Assembly: GCF_018141005.1 (NCBI RefSeq)
Contig: NZ_CP046582.1
Location: forward strand, 4,402,001-4,466,000
Reading direction: 5' to 3'
DNA length: 64,000 bases
DNA from: Erwinia sp. E602
Lineage (GTDB): Bacteria; Pseudomonadota; Gammaproteobacteria; Enterobacterales; Enterobacteriaceae
Part shown: piece after piece, positions 25,126 through 35,293 of the stretch
Position numbering within the stretch: position 1 is the stretch's first letter
How the letters are laid out: the number at the start of each line of letters is the position of its first letter
The notes under the pieces: generated by a model
The model's database searches: none
Told to the model about the DNA's origin: nothing
Seen by the model: the letters and a program-made list of their open reading frames with translations, nothing else
Translations under genes and position numbers: made by a program

Positions 25126-25198
25126 ATTAGCTGAACAGCAAATAATAATATATTAGCTAAACATTAGGTATTATTTTACCATTAGCTGCGCAGCTAAT
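25126..25198 (-). promoter_or_regulatory. Operator array upstream of the AbiE-like pair
   Basis: Repeated ATTAGCT half-sites occur at 25126, 25152 and 25181. The last forms the perfect 18-bp palindrome ATTAGCTGCGCAGCTAAT (25181-25198). The DNA between is very AT-rich. AbiEi antitoxins are known to bind inverted repeats in their own promoter, so autoregulation is the likely role. Confidence 0.65.
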
Positions 25199-25471
25199 AA
25201 TCATTTTTTGACTAAACTTCTGACCTGGTTTGCCCTGGCGAGCAGCATTCTTCACCGAGAGCCATTACACTTAATGCCTTCAGAGGGGGGATGGGCGCTC
25301 TTAGAATAATTCAGGTAACGTTCTGAGGTTGTATGCTCAACCCGTATGGCTTGACAGTGAGCGACTTAAGGCGCGTCTGTATAAGAGATGTGGCTGAAGC
25401 CTCACCTGTTCGTTCTCCAGAAAGGACGTCCCCCTCCCGATACTTATGGCTAAAAGTTCTACCTTTGTAAG

Positions 25472-25508
25472 GGCAAAGAAAAAGCCCCAGGCATTTGATT
25501 CCTGGGGC
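25472..25508 (-). terminator. Intrinsic terminator of ssb
   Basis: Stem GCCCCAGG / CCTGGGGC (25484-25491 and 25501-25508), followed on the minus strand by TTTTTCTTTG. It is 40 bp after the ssb stop codon. Confidence 0.85.
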
Positions 25509-25547
25509 CTTCAGGGGAAAGTTTACACTTTATGTCTAAGATTTATC

Positions 25548-26102
25548 TTAGAACGGAATATCGTCATCAAAGTCCATCGGCGGTTCATTGTTCGCCGGTG
25601 CGCTGTTCTGCTGTGGCTGCTGCTGCGGGCGAGACTGCTGCGCGCCGCCGCTGAACTGGTTGCCGCCCTGTGGCTGCTGTGGCTGGCCCCAGCCGTTGTT
25701 ATTGTTGTTGCTGCCGCCCTGGCCGCCGCCTGCCGGTGCGCCGCCGCCCTGGCCACGGCCGCCCAGCATCTGCATGGTGCCGCCGACGTTCACCACCACT
25801 TCGGTGGTGTATTTTTCCACGCCGGCCTGGTCGGTCCATTTGCGGGTCTGCAGGGCGCCTTCGATATAGACCTGAGAGCCTTTACGCAGGTACTCACCGG
25901 CCACTTCGGCCAGTTTGCCGAACAGCACCACGCGGTGCCACTCGGTCTTCTCTTTGGTTTCGCCGGTTTGCTTGTCACGCCAGCTTTCAGAGGTGGCCAG
26001 AGTGATGTTGGCAACGGCACCGCCGTTCGGCATGTAGCGGACTTCCGGATCCTGACCCAGATTCCCGACTAAAATTACTTTGTTTACGCCTCTGCTGGCC
26101 AT
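25548..26102 (-). CDS. ssb: Single-stranded DNA-binding protein
   Basis: A 184-residue protein that forms tetramers on single-stranded DNA during replication, repair and recombination. The OB-fold domain covers about 1-112 ([20 protein letters not shown], then [20 protein letters not shown] and [15 protein letters not shown]). A Gly/Gln/Asn-rich linker follows, and the acidic tip MDFDDDIPF is the docking site for partners such as exonuclease I and PriA. The gene is divergent from uvrA, with the LexA box between them, as in E. coli. A terminator follows. Its other E. coli neighbour, yjcB, is displaced by accessory genes. Confidence 0.97.
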   Translation of the reverse strand: MASRGVNKVILVGNLGQDPEVRYMPNGGAVANITLATSESWRDKQTGETKEKTEWHRVVLFGKLAEVAGEYLRKGSQVYIEGALQTRKWTDQAGVEKYTTEVVVNVGGTMQMLGGRGQGGGAPAGGGQGGSNNNNNGWGQPQQPQGGNQFSGGAQQSRPQQQPQQNSAPANNEPPMDFDDDIPF

Positions 26103-26283
26103 GTTGCTCTCTCCGGTTAATGATCTGCTTTAAGTCTAGGCGCAAAATTCTAGCATGACACCCCCGCAGATCCTACTTTCGGATCGCGATCCGCGGGTAA
26201 CGGCCTGACGTGCAGCGTTACATGCCGCCGTGGAAGCAGGTTCACACGAAACGCTGCTTTCCTGCGCACAGGCCGACAAAGTA

Positions 26284-26299
26284 CTGTATATCCATTCAG
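26284..26299 (+). promoter_or_regulatory. LexA (SOS) box between ssb and uvrA
   Basis: CTGTATATCCATTCAG agrees with CTGT-N8-ACAG except one base in the right half and nearly equals the E. coli uvrA box (CTGTATATTCATTCAG). It is 85 bp before the uvrA ATG. Confidence 0.85.
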
Positions 26300-26383
26300 G
26301 TTTTTTTGTGCCATAATTACTCGTTTCGTTTCTGGCCATGCCGGGCAGGCATGGTGAGGTTTGCGCTAATCCGGGAAGTGTGA

Positions 26384-29212
26384 ATGGATAAGATCGAAGT
26401 ACGGGGTGCCCGCACCCACAATTTGAAAAACATTAACCTGACCATTCCGCGTGACAAGCTGATCGTGGTCACCGGCCTGTCGGGTTCCGGCAAATCGTCG
26501 CTGGCGTTTGACACGCTGTATGCCGAAGGGCAGCGCCGCTACGTTGAGTCGCTCTCCGCCTACGCCCGTCAGTTCCTGTCGCTGATGGAAAAACCGGACG
26601 TCGACCATATCGAGGGGCTGTCTCCGGCGATCTCCATCGAGCAGAAATCCACCTCGCATAACCCGCGATCCACCGTCGGCACCATCACCGAGATCCACGA
26701 TTACCTGCGCCTGCTGTTTGCCCGCGTGGGCGAACCGCGCTGCCCGGATCACGATGTGACGCTGGCGGCGCAAACCGTCAGCCAGATGGTGGATAACGTG
26801 CTGGCACAGCCGGAAGGCCGCCGCCTGATGCTGCTGGCGCCGATTATTAAAGAGCGTAAGGGTGAGCACACCAAAACGCTGGAAAACCTCGCCAGCCAGG
26901 GCTATATCCGCGCGCGTATCGACGGTGAAGTGTGCGATCTCTCGGATCCACCGAAGCTGGAGCTGCAGAAGAAACACACCATAGAGGTGGTCATCGATCG
27001 CTTTAAGGTGCGAGAGGATCTGGCGCAGCGGCTGGCCGAGTCGTTTGAAACCGCGCTGGAGCTCTCCGGCGGCACCGCCGTGGTGGCGGATATGGACGAT
27101 CCTAAGGCCGAGGAGCTGCTGTTCTCCGCCAACTTCGCCTGTCCGGTGTGCGGCTACAGCATGAGCGAGCTGGAGCCGCGCCTGTTCTCCTTCAACAACC
27201 CGGCCGGTGCCTGCCCGACCTGCGACGGGCTGGGCGTGCAGCAGTACTTTGACCCGGACCGCGTGGTGCAGAACCCCGAGCTGTCGCTGGCCGGCGGCGC
27301 GATCCGCGGCTGGGACCGCCGCAACTTCTACTACTTCCAGATGCTGCGTTCGCTGGCCGAGCACCTGGATTTTGATATCGAAGCGCCGTTCAACACGCTG
27401 GATGCTTACAGCCGCAAGGTGATCCTCAACGGCTCCGGCAAAGAGAATATCGAGTTTAAGTACGTCAACGATCGCGGTGATACCTCGGTGCGTCGCCATC
27501 CGTTTGAGGGCGTGCTGCACAACATGGAGCGCCGTTATAAAGAGACGGAGTCCAGCGCCGTGCGTGAGGATCTGGCGAAGTTTATCAGCAACCGCGCCTG
27601 TGCCAGCTGTGACGGCACCCGCCTGCGTCGTGAAGCGCGCCACGTATTTGTGGAAAACACCACGCTGCCGACCATCTCGGATATGAGCATCGGCCATGCG
27701 ATGGAGTTCTTCCAGAACCTGAAGCTCAGCGGCCAGCGCGCCCAAATCGCTGAGAAAGTGCTGAAAGAGATTGGCGATCGCCTGAAGTTCCTGGTCAACG
27801 TCGGGCTGAACTACCTGTCGATGTCGCGCTCCGCGGAGACCCTCTCCGGCGGCGAAGCGCAGCGTATTCGCCTGGCCAGCCAGATCGGGGCCGGGCTGGT
27901 CGGCGTGATGTACGTGCTGGATGAGCCGTCGATCGGTCTGCATCAGCGCGATAACGAACGGCTGCTGGAGACGCTGGTCCACCTGCGTAACCTCGGCAAC
28001 ACGGTGATCGTGGTTGAACACGATGAGGATGCGATCCGCGCCGCCGACCACGTGATCGATATCGGCCCCGGTGCCGGCGTGCACGGCGGGCAGATCGTCG
28101 CCGAAGGCACGGTGGACGACATAATGGCGGTGGACGCCTCGCTGACCGGCCAGTACCTGAGCGGCAAGCGCGGCATCCGCATCCCGGAAGAGCGGGTGAA
28201 AGGCGATCCGTCGAAGGTGCTGCAGATCACCGGCGCGCGCGGTAACAACCTGAAAGATGTGACCTTAACGCTGCCGGTCGGGCTGTTTACCTGCGTTACC
28301 GGGGTTTCCGGTTCGGGCAAATCGACGCTGATTAACGATACGCTGTTCCCGATCGCCCAGCGTCAGCTGAACGGTGCGACCATCGCCGAACCGGCCCCCT
28401 ACCGCGACGTCAGCGGCATGGAGCATTTCGACAAGGTGATCGACATCGATCAGAGCCCGATTGGCCGCACGCCGCGCTCGAACCCGGCCACTTACACCGG
28501 CATCTTTACCCCGGTGCGGGAGCTGTTTGCCGGGGTGCCGGAGTCGCGCACCCGTGGCTATACGCCGGGCCGCTTCAGCTTTAACGTGCGCGGCGGCCGC
28601 TGCGAAGCCTGTCAGGGTGACGGGGTGATTAAGGTGGAGATGCACTTCCTGCCGGATATCTACGTGCCGTGCGACCAGTGTAAAGGCAAGCGCTATAACC
28701 GCGAGACGCTGGAAGTGAAGTACAAGGGCAAGAGCATCCACGAAGTGCTGGAGATGACCATCGAAGAAGCGCGCGAGTTCTTCGATGCCGTACCGGCGCT
28801 GGCGCGTAAGCTGCAGACGCTGATCGACGTTGGCCTCTCCTACATCCGCCTTGGCCAGTCGGCCACTACCCTGTCCGGCGGTGAGGCGCAGCGCGTTAAG
28901 CTGGCGCGCGAGCTGTCGAAGCGCGGTACCGGCCAGACGCTCTATATCCTCGATGAGCCGACCACCGGCCTGCACTTCGCCGATATCCAGCAGCTGCTGG
29001 AAGTGCTGCACCAGCTGCGCGACCAGGGCAACACCATCGTGGTGATTGAGCACAACCTTGACGTGATCAAAACCGCCGACTGGATCGTTGACCTGGGGCC
29101 GGAAGGCGGCAGCGGCGGCGGGGAGATCCTCGTGTCCGGCACGCCGGAAACCGTGGCAGAGTGCGAGCGTTCGCACACCGCGCGCTTCCTGAAGCCGCTG
29201 CTGGCGAAGTAA
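26384..29212 (+). CDS. uvrA: UvrABC excinuclease subunit A
   Basis: A 942-residue DNA damage sensor ATPase (940 in E. coli). Two ABC ATPase modules are complete: Walker [13 protein letters not shown] near the N-terminus and [13 protein letters not shown] in the second half, with signatures [12 protein letters not shown] and [12 protein letters not shown]. Zinc sites are CPVCGYSM plus CPTCDGLG, and CEACQGDG plus CDQCKGKR. UvrA dimers find bulky lesions and load UvrB for nucleotide excision repair. The start is preceded by GGGAAG. It is SOS-controlled through the box at 26284. No defects are seen. Confidence 0.98.
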   Translation: MDKIEVRGARTHNLKNINLTIPRDKLIVVTGLSGSGKSSLAFDTLYAEGQRRYVESLSAYARQFLSLMEKPDVDHIEGLSPAISIEQKSTSHNPRSTVGTITEIHDYLRLLFARVGEPRCPDHDVTLAAQTVSQMVDNVLAQPEGRRLMLLAPIIKERKGEHTKTLENLASQGYIRARIDGEVCDLSDPPKLELQKKHTIEVVIDRFKVREDLAQRLAESFETALELSGGTAVVADMDDPKAEELLFSANFACPVCGYSMSELEPRLFSFNNPAGACPTCDGLGVQQYFDPDRVVQNPELSLAGGAIRGWDRRNFYYFQMLRSLAEHLDFDIEAPFNTLDAYSRKVILNGSGKENIEFKYVNDRGDTSVRRHPFEGVLHNMERRYKETESSAVREDLAKFISNRACASCDGTRLRREARHVFVENTTLPTISDMSIGHAMEFFQNLKLSGQRAQIAEKVLKEIGDRLKFLVNVGLNYLSMSRSAETLSGGEAQRIRLASQIGAGLVGVMYVLDEPSIGLHQRDNERLLETLVHLRNLGNTVIVVEHDEDAIRAADHVIDIGPGAGVHGGQIVAEGTVDDIMAVDASLTGQYLSGKRGIRIPEERVKGDPSKVLQITGARGNNLKDVTLTLPVGLFTCVTGVSGSGKSTLINDTLFPIAQRQLNGATIAEPAPYRDVSGMEHFDKVIDIDQSPIGRTPRSNPATYTGIFTPVRELFAGVPESRTRGYTPGRFSFNVRGGRCEACQGDGVIKVEMHFLPDIYVPCDQCKGKRYNRETLEVKYKGKSIHEVLEMTIEEAREFFDAVPALARKLQTLIDVGLSYIRLGQSATTLSGGEAQRVKLARELSKRGTGQTLYILDEPTTGLHFADIQQLLEVLHQLRDQGNTIVVIEHNLDVIKTADWIVDLGPEGGSGGGEILVSGTPETVAECERSHTARFLKPLLAK

Positions 29213-29250
29213 CTCTCTGGCCGGACCGGTTTGCTGACCGGCTGGCCACG

Positions 29251-29274
29251 GCGGGGCAGATTATTCTGCCCCGC
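29251..29274 (+). terminator. Hairpin downstream of uvrA
   Basis: GCGGGGCAG and CTGCCCCGC form a perfect 9-bp stem with a 6-nt loop, 39 bp after the uvrA stop. The following sequence is pyrimidine-rich but has no strong U-run. The rest of the 400-bp gap to the next gene (29275-29616) shows no gene or clear site. Confidence 0.6.
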
Positions 29275-29616
29275 TCACTTCTTATGCGTTCGCGGCCGTC
29301 GATTCTGCCCATTTTTCCGCGGGTTCGTCAGGGTTCAGCGACACGCCGGCCCCTTCTTTACCACGCTAACCGGCTTTCCCAATGGCCCGGTTGCGCCGCT
29401 ATCCGCTGGCTTGTTCCTCCTGCGTATTCGCCCACTGGCCGCAGACGAAAATTGCCGGGTTCAGCAGGATCAGGCAAGATTTAGCGACATACTGACATAT
29501 CCCGGTCACTCTCCGCTGGCTATGCTTACTCCTCAGCTTTAACGGAACGGGTAACGCTTGCCTGCCCGCCTTCCTTCCCTGGCCTCAGCGCCATCTGTGA
29601 TTAACCGGAGACACCG

Positions 29617-30669
29617 ATGAATATTACGCACGCTTATGCCGCCCAGGACGCGACCTCTCCACTGGCACCTTTCCAGTATCAGCCGCGTGAACTGCGCGAA
29701 CATGATGTGCAGATTGACGTGCTGTATTGCGGCGTCTGCCACTCGGACCTGCATCAGGCGCGCAACGAGTGGCGCAACACTGTGTTCCCGGTGGTGCCGG
29801 GCCATGAGATCGTCGGCCGCGTCAGCGCGGTGGGCGCGCACGGCCATAAATATCAGGTCGGCGACCTGGTGGGCGTTGGCTGTATGGTCGACTCCTGTCG
29901 CACCTGCGACAGCTGTCAGGAAGATCTTGAGCAGTACTGCGAAGAGGGCTTTGTCGGCACCTATAACGGCCAGGATCGCCACAGCGGCGACATCACCTAC
30001 GGCGGCTATGCCACTTCCGTTGTCGTTCACGAAGATTTCGTGCTGCGCGTGCCGGAGAACCTCGACCCGGCGGCCGCTGCACCGCTGCTGTGCGCCGGCA
30101 TCACCACCTTTTCACCGCTTAACCACTGGAACGTGGGTCCCGGCAAAAAAGTGGGCATCGTCGGCCTCGGCGGACTCGGCCATATGGGCGTGAAGATTGC
30201 CCATGCGATGGGCGCGCACGTGGTGCTGTTTACCACTTCGCCGTCAAAGATTGAGGACGGTAAACGTCTCGGTGCCGATGAAGTGGTGATTTCGAAAGAT
30301 GCCGACCAGATGGCGCAGCATGCCAACAGCTTCGACTTTATTCTCAATACGGTGGCGGCCCAGCACGATCTCAACCCGTTTATCTCGCTGCTGCGCCGCG
30401 ACGGCACCCTGACGCTGGTCGGCGCGCCGGAGCACGACCACCCGTCACCGCAGGTGTTTAACCTGATTATGAAACGCCGCAGCGTGGCCGGTTCACTGAT
30501 CGGCGGCATCAAAGAGACCCAGGAGATGCTGGATTTCTGCGGCAAACACAATATCACCTCAGATATTGAGCTGATTGATATCAAAGAGATCAATAACGCC
30601 TACGAACGCATTCTGAAGAGCGATGTGAAATACCGCTTTGTGATCGATATCGATTCACTGCGCGGATAA
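29617..30669 (+). CDS. Zinc-dependent NADP(H) alcohol dehydrogenase / aldehyde reductase, YahK-like
   Basis: A 350-residue medium-chain dehydrogenase of the cinnamyl-alcohol dehydrogenase group. The catalytic zinc site is CGVCHSDLHQ, with PGHEIVGRV. The structural zinc site has the four Cys of DSCRTCDSCQEDLEQYC. GIVGLGGLGHMGVKIAHAMG is the cofactor-binding loop. Similarity to E. coli YahK is strong along the whole length (for example APLLCAGITTFSPLNHW). YahK reduces many aldehydes with NADPH. It is preceded by a 400-bp gap and followed by a hairpin, so it is probably a single-gene unit. Confidence 0.9.
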   Translation: MNITHAYAAQDATSPLAPFQYQPRELREHDVQIDVLYCGVCHSDLHQARNEWRNTVFPVVPGHEIVGRVSAVGAHGHKYQVGDLVGVGCMVDSCRTCDSCQEDLEQYCEEGFVGTYNGQDRHSGDITYGGYATSVVVHEDFVLRVPENLDPAAAAPLLCAGITTFSPLNHWNVGPGKKVGIVGLGGLGHMGVKIAHAMGAHVVLFTTSPSKIEDGKRLGADEVVISKDADQMAQHANSFDFILNTVAAQHDLNPFISLLRRDGTLTLVGAPEHDHPSPQVFNLIMKRRSVAGSLIGGIKETQEMLDFCGKHNITSDIELIDIKEINNAYERILKSDVKYRFVIDIDSLRG

Positions 30670-30675
30670 GCCTCA

Positions 30676-30697
30676 AGGGTGGGCGTTAGCCCACCCT
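30676..30697 (+). terminator. Hairpin downstream of the alcohol dehydrogenase
   Basis: AGGGTGGGC and GCCCACCCT form a perfect 9-bp stem with a GTTA loop, starting 6 bp after the stop codon. The tail is C-rich, not U-rich. Confidence 0.6.
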
Positions 30698-30810
30698 CCC
30701 CCTTTCCCCCCCTTCCTTCCCTGAATTGATACTAAAAAAGTATCGCCATAATTGAAATTCAGCGCGGGATCCCGTTGTGAAACAATCACCTTCCACAATC
30801 AGGAGGGATT

Positions 30811-31809
30811 ATGCAAACCAGACACTTATCTCAGGATCTTCACGTTGGCGCGATCGGCTTTGGCGCAATGGGGCTGAGCGAGTTTTACGGCGAGACTGAC
30901 GATCGGCAGTCGCTGGCGCTGCTGAATCAGCTGGCGGAACAGGGCGTAAATTTTATCGACAGTGCCAATCTGTACGGGCGTGGTCATAATGAGCGACTGA
31001 TCGGCCACTTTCTGGCGAAGCTGGATAATTCTGTCCGTCAGCAGTTTAAAATCGCCACCAAGTGCGGCATCGATCGCGACCCGAATGCGGCCTATGCCCG
31101 CAGAATCAATAATCACCCGGACTATATCGTCCAGTGCTGCAACGAATCGCTGCAGCGGCTGGGTATGGAGCGCATCGATCTGTTCTATCTGCACCGCGTC
31201 GATAGCGCTGCCTGCATTGAAGAGAGCATGCACACGCTGGGCGAACTGGTCAAGGCGGGGAAAATTGGCCATATCGGCCTGTGTGAAGTGTCGGCCGCCA
31301 CCCTGCAGAAAGCCCACGCCGTGTTTCCGGTCACCGCGCTGCAAACCGAATACTCGCTGTGGACGCGGGATATTGAAGAGAGCATTCTGCCAGTGGTGAA
31401 AGCGCTGGATATCGGGCTGGTGCCTTATTCCCCTCTGGGGCGCGGTTTTCTGACCGGCAAATATCTTAACCACGCCGATTTTGGTGACGGTGATTTCCGC
31501 AAGCACAATGCCCGTTTCCAGCAGGAAAGCATCGAGCACAACCGCCAGTTACTGGATGCGATTACCCCGCTGACCGCAAAATACCGCTGCACCTCCGGGC
31601 AGATCGCACTGGCGTGGCTGCTGGCACAGTATGAAAAAACGGTGCCGATTCCGGGCACCAAAAACCCGCGTTATCTGGCGGAAAACGCCGCGGCCGCCGA
31701 TCTGGTGCTGGATGCAGAAGATGTGCTGACGCTGAATCAGATCCACCAGCGCATGTCGATCAAAGGTAACCGCTACAGCGAGGAAGGGATGAAAGGGGTT
31801 AATGCGTAA
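30811..31809 (+). CDS. Aldo/keto reductase
   Basis: A 332-residue TIM-barrel NADPH oxidoreductase. The catalytic tetrad is visible: Asp and Tyr in FIDSANLYGRGHNE, Lys in KIATKCG, and His in LFYLHRVD. The C-terminal NADPH-binding part is VPIPGTKNPRYLAEN. It resembles the AKR13-type YakC/IolS-like enzymes (MGLSEFYG, YSPLGRGFLTGK). It probably reduces aldehydes or ketones; the substrate is not known. A good AGGAGG lies before the ATG. It is convergent with the thiolase gene 73 bp away, so it is not part of that operon. Confidence 0.9.
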   Translation: MQTRHLSQDLHVGAIGFGAMGLSEFYGETDDRQSLALLNQLAEQGVNFIDSANLYGRGHNERLIGHFLAKLDNSVRQQFKIATKCGIDRDPNAAYARRINNHPDYIVQCCNESLQRLGMERIDLFYLHRVDSAACIEESMHTLGELVKAGKIGHIGLCEVSAATLQKAHAVFPVTALQTEYSLWTRDIEESILPVVKALDIGLVPYSPLGRGFLTGKYLNHADFGDGDFRKHNARFQQESIEHNRQLLDAITPLTAKYRCTSGQIALAWLLAQYEKTVPIPGTKNPRYLAENAAAADLVLDAEDVLTLNQIHQRMSIKGNRYSEEGMKGVNA

Positions 31810-31882
31810 CGCCTGTTTTCTTTGAGTCACAGAGGCCGCAACGTTCTGCGCTGCGGCCTGCGGGTTTAACCGGTCTTCCTCT

Positions 31883-33061
31883 TTAACGACGCACCAGGCT
31901 CAGCGCCACCCCTTCACCGCCGCCGATGCACAGCGCGGCCATGCCACGCTGACGGTTTTCGCGGATCATGGTATGAATCAGCGTCACCAGAATACGACAG
32001 CCGGAGGCACCAATGGCATGCCCCAGCGCAATGGCACCGCCATGCGGGTTGATGCGTTCGGCCGGCACACCGCAGCCGTGCACCACCGCCAGCGCCTGGG
32101 CAGCAAATGCTTCATTCGACTCCAGAATATCAACCTGCTCCGGCGACCAGTTCATACGCTTCAGGTTCATCTCAATGGCTTCGAGCGTCGCGGCCCCCAT
32201 CATTGCAGGTTCAATCCCGCTGTTAGTGAAAGCCCCCACCGAGGCAAGGATCTCCAGCCCCCGTTGTTCAGCCGTTTCGCGGCGGCACATCAGTACGGCG
32301 GCTGCGCCGTCATTCAGTGGCGAGGCGTTGCCGGCGGTGACGGTCCCCTCCTGCTTAAACAGGGGTTTCAGCGCCGAGAGTTTCTCAATACTGCTATGGC
32401 GCGGGCATTCGTCCTGGCTGACGATTTTGCTTTCACCTTTAGTGGTGAGCCCGCTGACCGGCACGATCTCTTCCGAGAAGAAGCCATCGCCCTGCGCTTT
32501 CAGCGCCCGACGATGGGAGAGCAGCGCGTACTCGTCCTGCATACTGCGCGTAATGTTGTAGCGCTGCGCGATATTTTCCGCCGTCACGCCCATATGATAG
32601 TGGTTGAAGGCATCGGTCAGGCCGTCAGCAATCACGCTGTCCTGCAGCATCCCCTCGCCAAGACGGATGCCCTGTCTGGAGTTCTGCAGAAGGTGTGGCG
32701 CACCGGACATGCTCTCCTGCCCACCGGCAATCACAAACTCCGCTTCCCCCAGCGCCAGCGCCTGCATGGCCAGATGAACGGCTTTCAGCCCGGAGCCGCA
32801 GACTTTGTTGATGGTCAGCGCATTAACGGCAACGGCCAGACCGGCACGTAATGCTGCCTGTCTGGCCGGATTCTGACCGCACCCGGCGGTCAGCACCTGC
32901 CCCATTACCACCTGGTCGATCGCTTCTGCCGCCACCCCGCTCTCTTTGAGCAGCGCTTTGATCACAATACTGCCCAGGCTGGCGGCCGAGTGCCCGGACA
33001 GTCCGCCAAGGAAGGCACCGGTGGCCGTCCTTTTGGCTGCAATAATAACGATATCATTCAT
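31883..33061 (-). CDS. Acetyl-CoA C-acetyltransferase (thiolase)
   Basis: A 392-residue thiolase of the AtoB/PhaA biosynthetic type. The active-site Cys is in NKVCGSGLKAVHLA, the covering-loop region in GGQESMSGAPHLLQ. The catalytic His and second Cys are in NPHGGAIALGHAIGASG and ALCIGGGEGVAL. It joins two acetyl-CoA or splits acetoacetyl-CoA; related enzymes use other beta-ketoacyl-CoA esters. It is the last gene on the minus strand behind the AfsA-like cluster, separated from the MFS gene by 112 bp, so joint transcription is possible but not certain. It could supply a beta-ketoacyl precursor to that cluster (inference). Confidence 0.9.
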   Translation of the reverse strand: MNDIVIIAAKRTATGAFLGGLSGHSAASLGSIVIKALLKESGVAAEAIDQVVMGQVLTAGCGQNPARQAALRAGLAVAVNALTINKVCGSGLKAVHLAMQALALGEAEFVIAGGQESMSGAPHLLQNSRQGIRLGEGMLQDSVIADGLTDAFNHYHMGVTAENIAQRYNITRSMQDEYALLSHRRALKAQGDGFFSEEIVPVSGLTTKGESKIVSQDECPRHSSIEKLSALKPLFKQEGTVTAGNASPLNDGAAAVLMCRRETAEQRGLEILASVGAFTNSGIEPAMMGAATLEAIEMNLKRMNWSPEQVDILESNEAFAAQALAVVHGCGVPAERINPHGGAIALGHAIGASGCRILVTLIHTMIRENRQRGMAALCIGGGEGVALSLVRR

Positions 33062-33173
33062 GGTGTAACTCTCCGGGAGGTAGAAACGAAAACAGCCGCA
33101 GAGGCGGCGGCGCGAAAAACAGTGAATGGGTTAACGCAGGCCGGCAGGCCTGCGTACATCAACAGCGGAATTA

Positions 33174-34382
33174 TCATGCAACGCTCTCCTTCAGGGCGGC
33201 CGCCGGTTGGTTACCCGGGATAAACGCCACCAGCAGGAAGGAGATCGCAATGGCGAGGCCGGCGACGATAAACAGTGTCGGCAGCGACAATGCGGCAACC
33301 ATCCAGGCACCGACGGAAGCACCGATACCGATGGCAGCATTAAAGAAGGAGACATAGATGGCCGAAGCCGGAAACGCCTGCTCCCCCGCGGTGCGCAGTA
33401 CCCAGGTCTGGAAACCGACAAAGATGCCTGATACCGCGACGCCCCAGACAGCCATAGCCGCCAGCAGCAGCGGACGGGAAAGCGCCTGGCCCTGGGTGCC
33501 CAGCAGCACCAGCACCGCACCGATCAGCAGTACCGACAGCGCAACGGTGGTTTTGAGATGGCGATCGATGATGGCACCGGTCAGGAAGTTCCCTGCCAGC
33601 CCGGCCACGCCATAAACAAATAACACCAGCGGAATAAACGCCGCTGAGAGGGCGGGCTGGGTCTGCAGCCAGGGTTCAATAAAGGTGAAAGCCGCAAAGT
33701 GCGCGGTGATGGCCAGCAGCGTGGCCGAATAGATTTTCCACAGCGTGGACGATCGCAGCACGCTTTTCAGCGCAGCCACTCCAATCGCACTGCGGGCGGT
33801 GACGTTAGGCAGCGCCCAGATCATCCCCACCAGCGCGACCACGCTCAGGGCAGACATCAGCCAGAACGCCTGTCTCCAGCCAAGGTTCAGGCCAATGTAG
33901 TTAGCCAGCGGCACGCCAAACACGCTGGCGGCAGAAACGCCACCGAAGACGATCGAGGTCGCGGTTCCCAGATACCGGGCCGGTACCATTGCCACAGCCG
34001 TGGCGCCGATCATCGCCCAGAACGCGCCGTGCGCCAGCGCCCCCACCACCCGTGCGGCCAGCAGCGCGCTGAACGTATCCACCGTAGCCGACCAGACGTT
34101 GGAGATAAACAGCACCAGCGTCAGCGCCAGCAGCAGCATTTTTTTCGGCAGATTGCCCAGAAAGACCGAGGCAAACAGCGCACTCAGGGCACCGACCCAG
34201 GCATAGAGCGACACGGTCAGGCCAATTTCCGCTTCCGATGCCTGCAGGCCGCAGGCGATAGGCGTCAGCAGGCCCACCGGTGCCAGCTCGGTGGTAACAA
34301 TGGTGAAGGTGGAGAGCGCCAGAATAAACAATGCCACCCAGATACGTAGCGTCATGGCCGACTCTTTAATAACAGCAGACAT
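33174..34382 (-). CDS. MFS transporter, SotB/AraJ-like efflux type
   Basis: A 402-residue inner-membrane carrier of the DHA1 drug/sugar efflux group with 12 helices. LALSTFTIVTTELAPVGLLT is the helix-1 signature with the conserved TELAPVG, and ARVVGALAHGAFWAMIGATA is the helix-4/5 antiporter-type motif. SotB and AraJ relatives export sugars and small metabolites. It begins 24 bp after the HAD gene on the same strand, so it most likely belongs to the AfsA-like operon and could export the product. ATG 34382 has AAAGG upstream; a start at 34355 is also possible. Confidence 0.85.
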   Translation of the reverse strand: MSAVIKESAMTLRIWVALFILALSTFTIVTTELAPVGLLTPIACGLQASEAEIGLTVSLYAWVGALSALFASVFLGNLPKKMLLLALTLVLFISNVWSATVDTFSALLAARVVGALAHGAFWAMIGATAVAMVPARYLGTATSIVFGGVSAASVFGVPLANYIGLNLGWRQAFWLMSALSVVALVGMIWALPNVTARSAIGVAALKSVLRSSTLWKIYSATLLAITAHFAAFTFIEPWLQTQPALSAAFIPLVLFVYGVAGLAGNFLTGAIIDRHLKTTVALSVLLIGAVLVLLGTQGQALSRPLLLAAMAVWGVAVSGIFVGFQTWVLRTAGEQAFPASAIYVSFFNAAIGIGASVGAWMVAALSLPTLFIVAGLAIAISFLLVAFIPGNQPAAALKESVA

Positions 34383-34406
34383 AATAACAACCTTTGTTTT
34401 CAGACT

Positions 34407-35063
34407 TTAAATGGTGCGCCAGCCCCTGAGCTGCGCATAATTCAGCAGCGCGGGATTTTCACCCACGCAAACCGGGTGACCGGTGGCTTCCAGCATCGGC
34501 ACATCCGAGATGTCATCGCCGTAGGCATAGCAGTGCGCCGGCTGCAGACCCTGCTGCTGACAGAACGCCAGCAGCGCCTCTTTTTTGCCGTTGCCGATGG
34601 TCTGGGGGGTGCCAATTCCCCCGGTCAGGTACCCCCGTTCATTAATAATCAGCGGCGCGCAGAGCAGATGCTCCACCGCTAAGCAGTCGGCGATCGGCTG
34701 CAGGATCGGTTGCATGGAACCCGATACAAACACCACCGTATCGCCCCGCTGCTGGTGCTGACGCAGCGCGCTGAGCCCGCTTGCAATAAAATGGCTCTCG
34801 TTCAGGCAGGTCAGGAACCAGCGCTGACCGAAGGTCACCAGCTCAGCGAGCGAAACGTTGATAAACTGCTGGTAATACTCCTGATTCAGCAGTTCCCGCC
34901 GCTTGCCCTCTTGCACATCCTGCTTAAAGCGGCGGGTGTATTCCTCGCGCTGTGGATTCAGCCCCTTCTCGTTGCACCAGTAGTCGTAGAAATGGAACAT
35001 GCTTTTCAGGTTGATCAGGGTTTCATCGACATCAAAAAACGCCGCGACTGTGTTCACGCTCAC
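34407..35063 (-). CDS. HAD-superfamily IB phosphatase
   Basis: A 218-residue SerB/CicA-like hydrolase. All four HAD motifs are present: D11-V-D13-E-T with the nucleophile Asp11, Ser114 in FVSGS, Lys160/161 in NGKKEAL, and Asp183/Asp184 plus Asp187 in YGDDISD. A helical cap lies between motifs I and II. It should remove a phosphate from a small molecule or lipid-like intermediate. The GTG start at 35063 overlaps the tautomerase stop codon; a second GTG at 35057 behind GGGGAG is equally good. Within this operon it could dephosphorylate a butenolide-type phosphate intermediate (inference). Confidence 0.85.
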   Translation of the reverse strand: MSVNTVAAFFDVDETLINLKSMFHFYDYWCNEKGLNPQREEYTRRFKQDVQEGKRRELLNQEYYQQFINVSLAELVTFGQRWFLTCLNESHFIASGLSALRQHQQRGDTVVFVSGSMQPILQPIADCLAVEHLLCAPLIINERGYLTGGIGTPQTIGNGKKEALLAFCQQQGLQPAHCYAYGDDISDVPMLEATGHPVCVGENPALLNYAQLRGWRTI

Positions 35064-35284
35064 TCCCCGTAACCCTTTCTGCGGCTTTTGACCGGGAATT
35101 CCGGGTCACTGCCCAGCACGCCGGCGTCGCACCAGCGTGAGGGTTCCACCTCGCTTATCACCACCGAGATTTTGTCCAGCGGCGCACCGCTGGTGGTATG
35201 CACCGCCAGCGTTACCGCCTCCACCATCGCTTTCACCTGGCTCTCATCACTCATTTTCCAGGTTGTGATTTGTACAAAGGGCAT
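35060..35284 (-). CDS. 4-oxalocrotonate tautomerase family protein
   Basis: A 74-residue protein starting MPFVQITTW, so Pro becomes the N-terminal catalytic base after Met removal. The pattern DESQVKAMVEAVTLAVHTTS and then ISVVISEVEPSRWCDAG matches the beta-alpha-beta fold of the short tautomerases. Such enzymes interconvert enol and keto forms or dehalogenate small acids. AAGGA precedes the ATG. It is separated by 9 bp from the gene upstream and overlaps the HAD gene by 4 bp, a tight operon position. The substrate is unknown; isomerisation of a ketone/enol in the cluster product is a guess. Confidence 0.87.
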   Translation of the reverse strand: MPFVQITTWKMSDESQVKAMVEAVTLAVHTTSGAPLDKISVVISEVEPSRWCDAGVLGSDPEFPVKSRRKGYGE

Positions 35285-35293
35285 CGTTTTTCC

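Noticed and set aside
26366..28084. 572-codon open frame on the minus strand inside uvrA, and similar long frames opposite yjbH (53342-55444) and the MFS gene (20511-21896)
   Set aside because: They lie fully antisense to clear conserved genes, have no family match, and reflect high-GC third-position bias.
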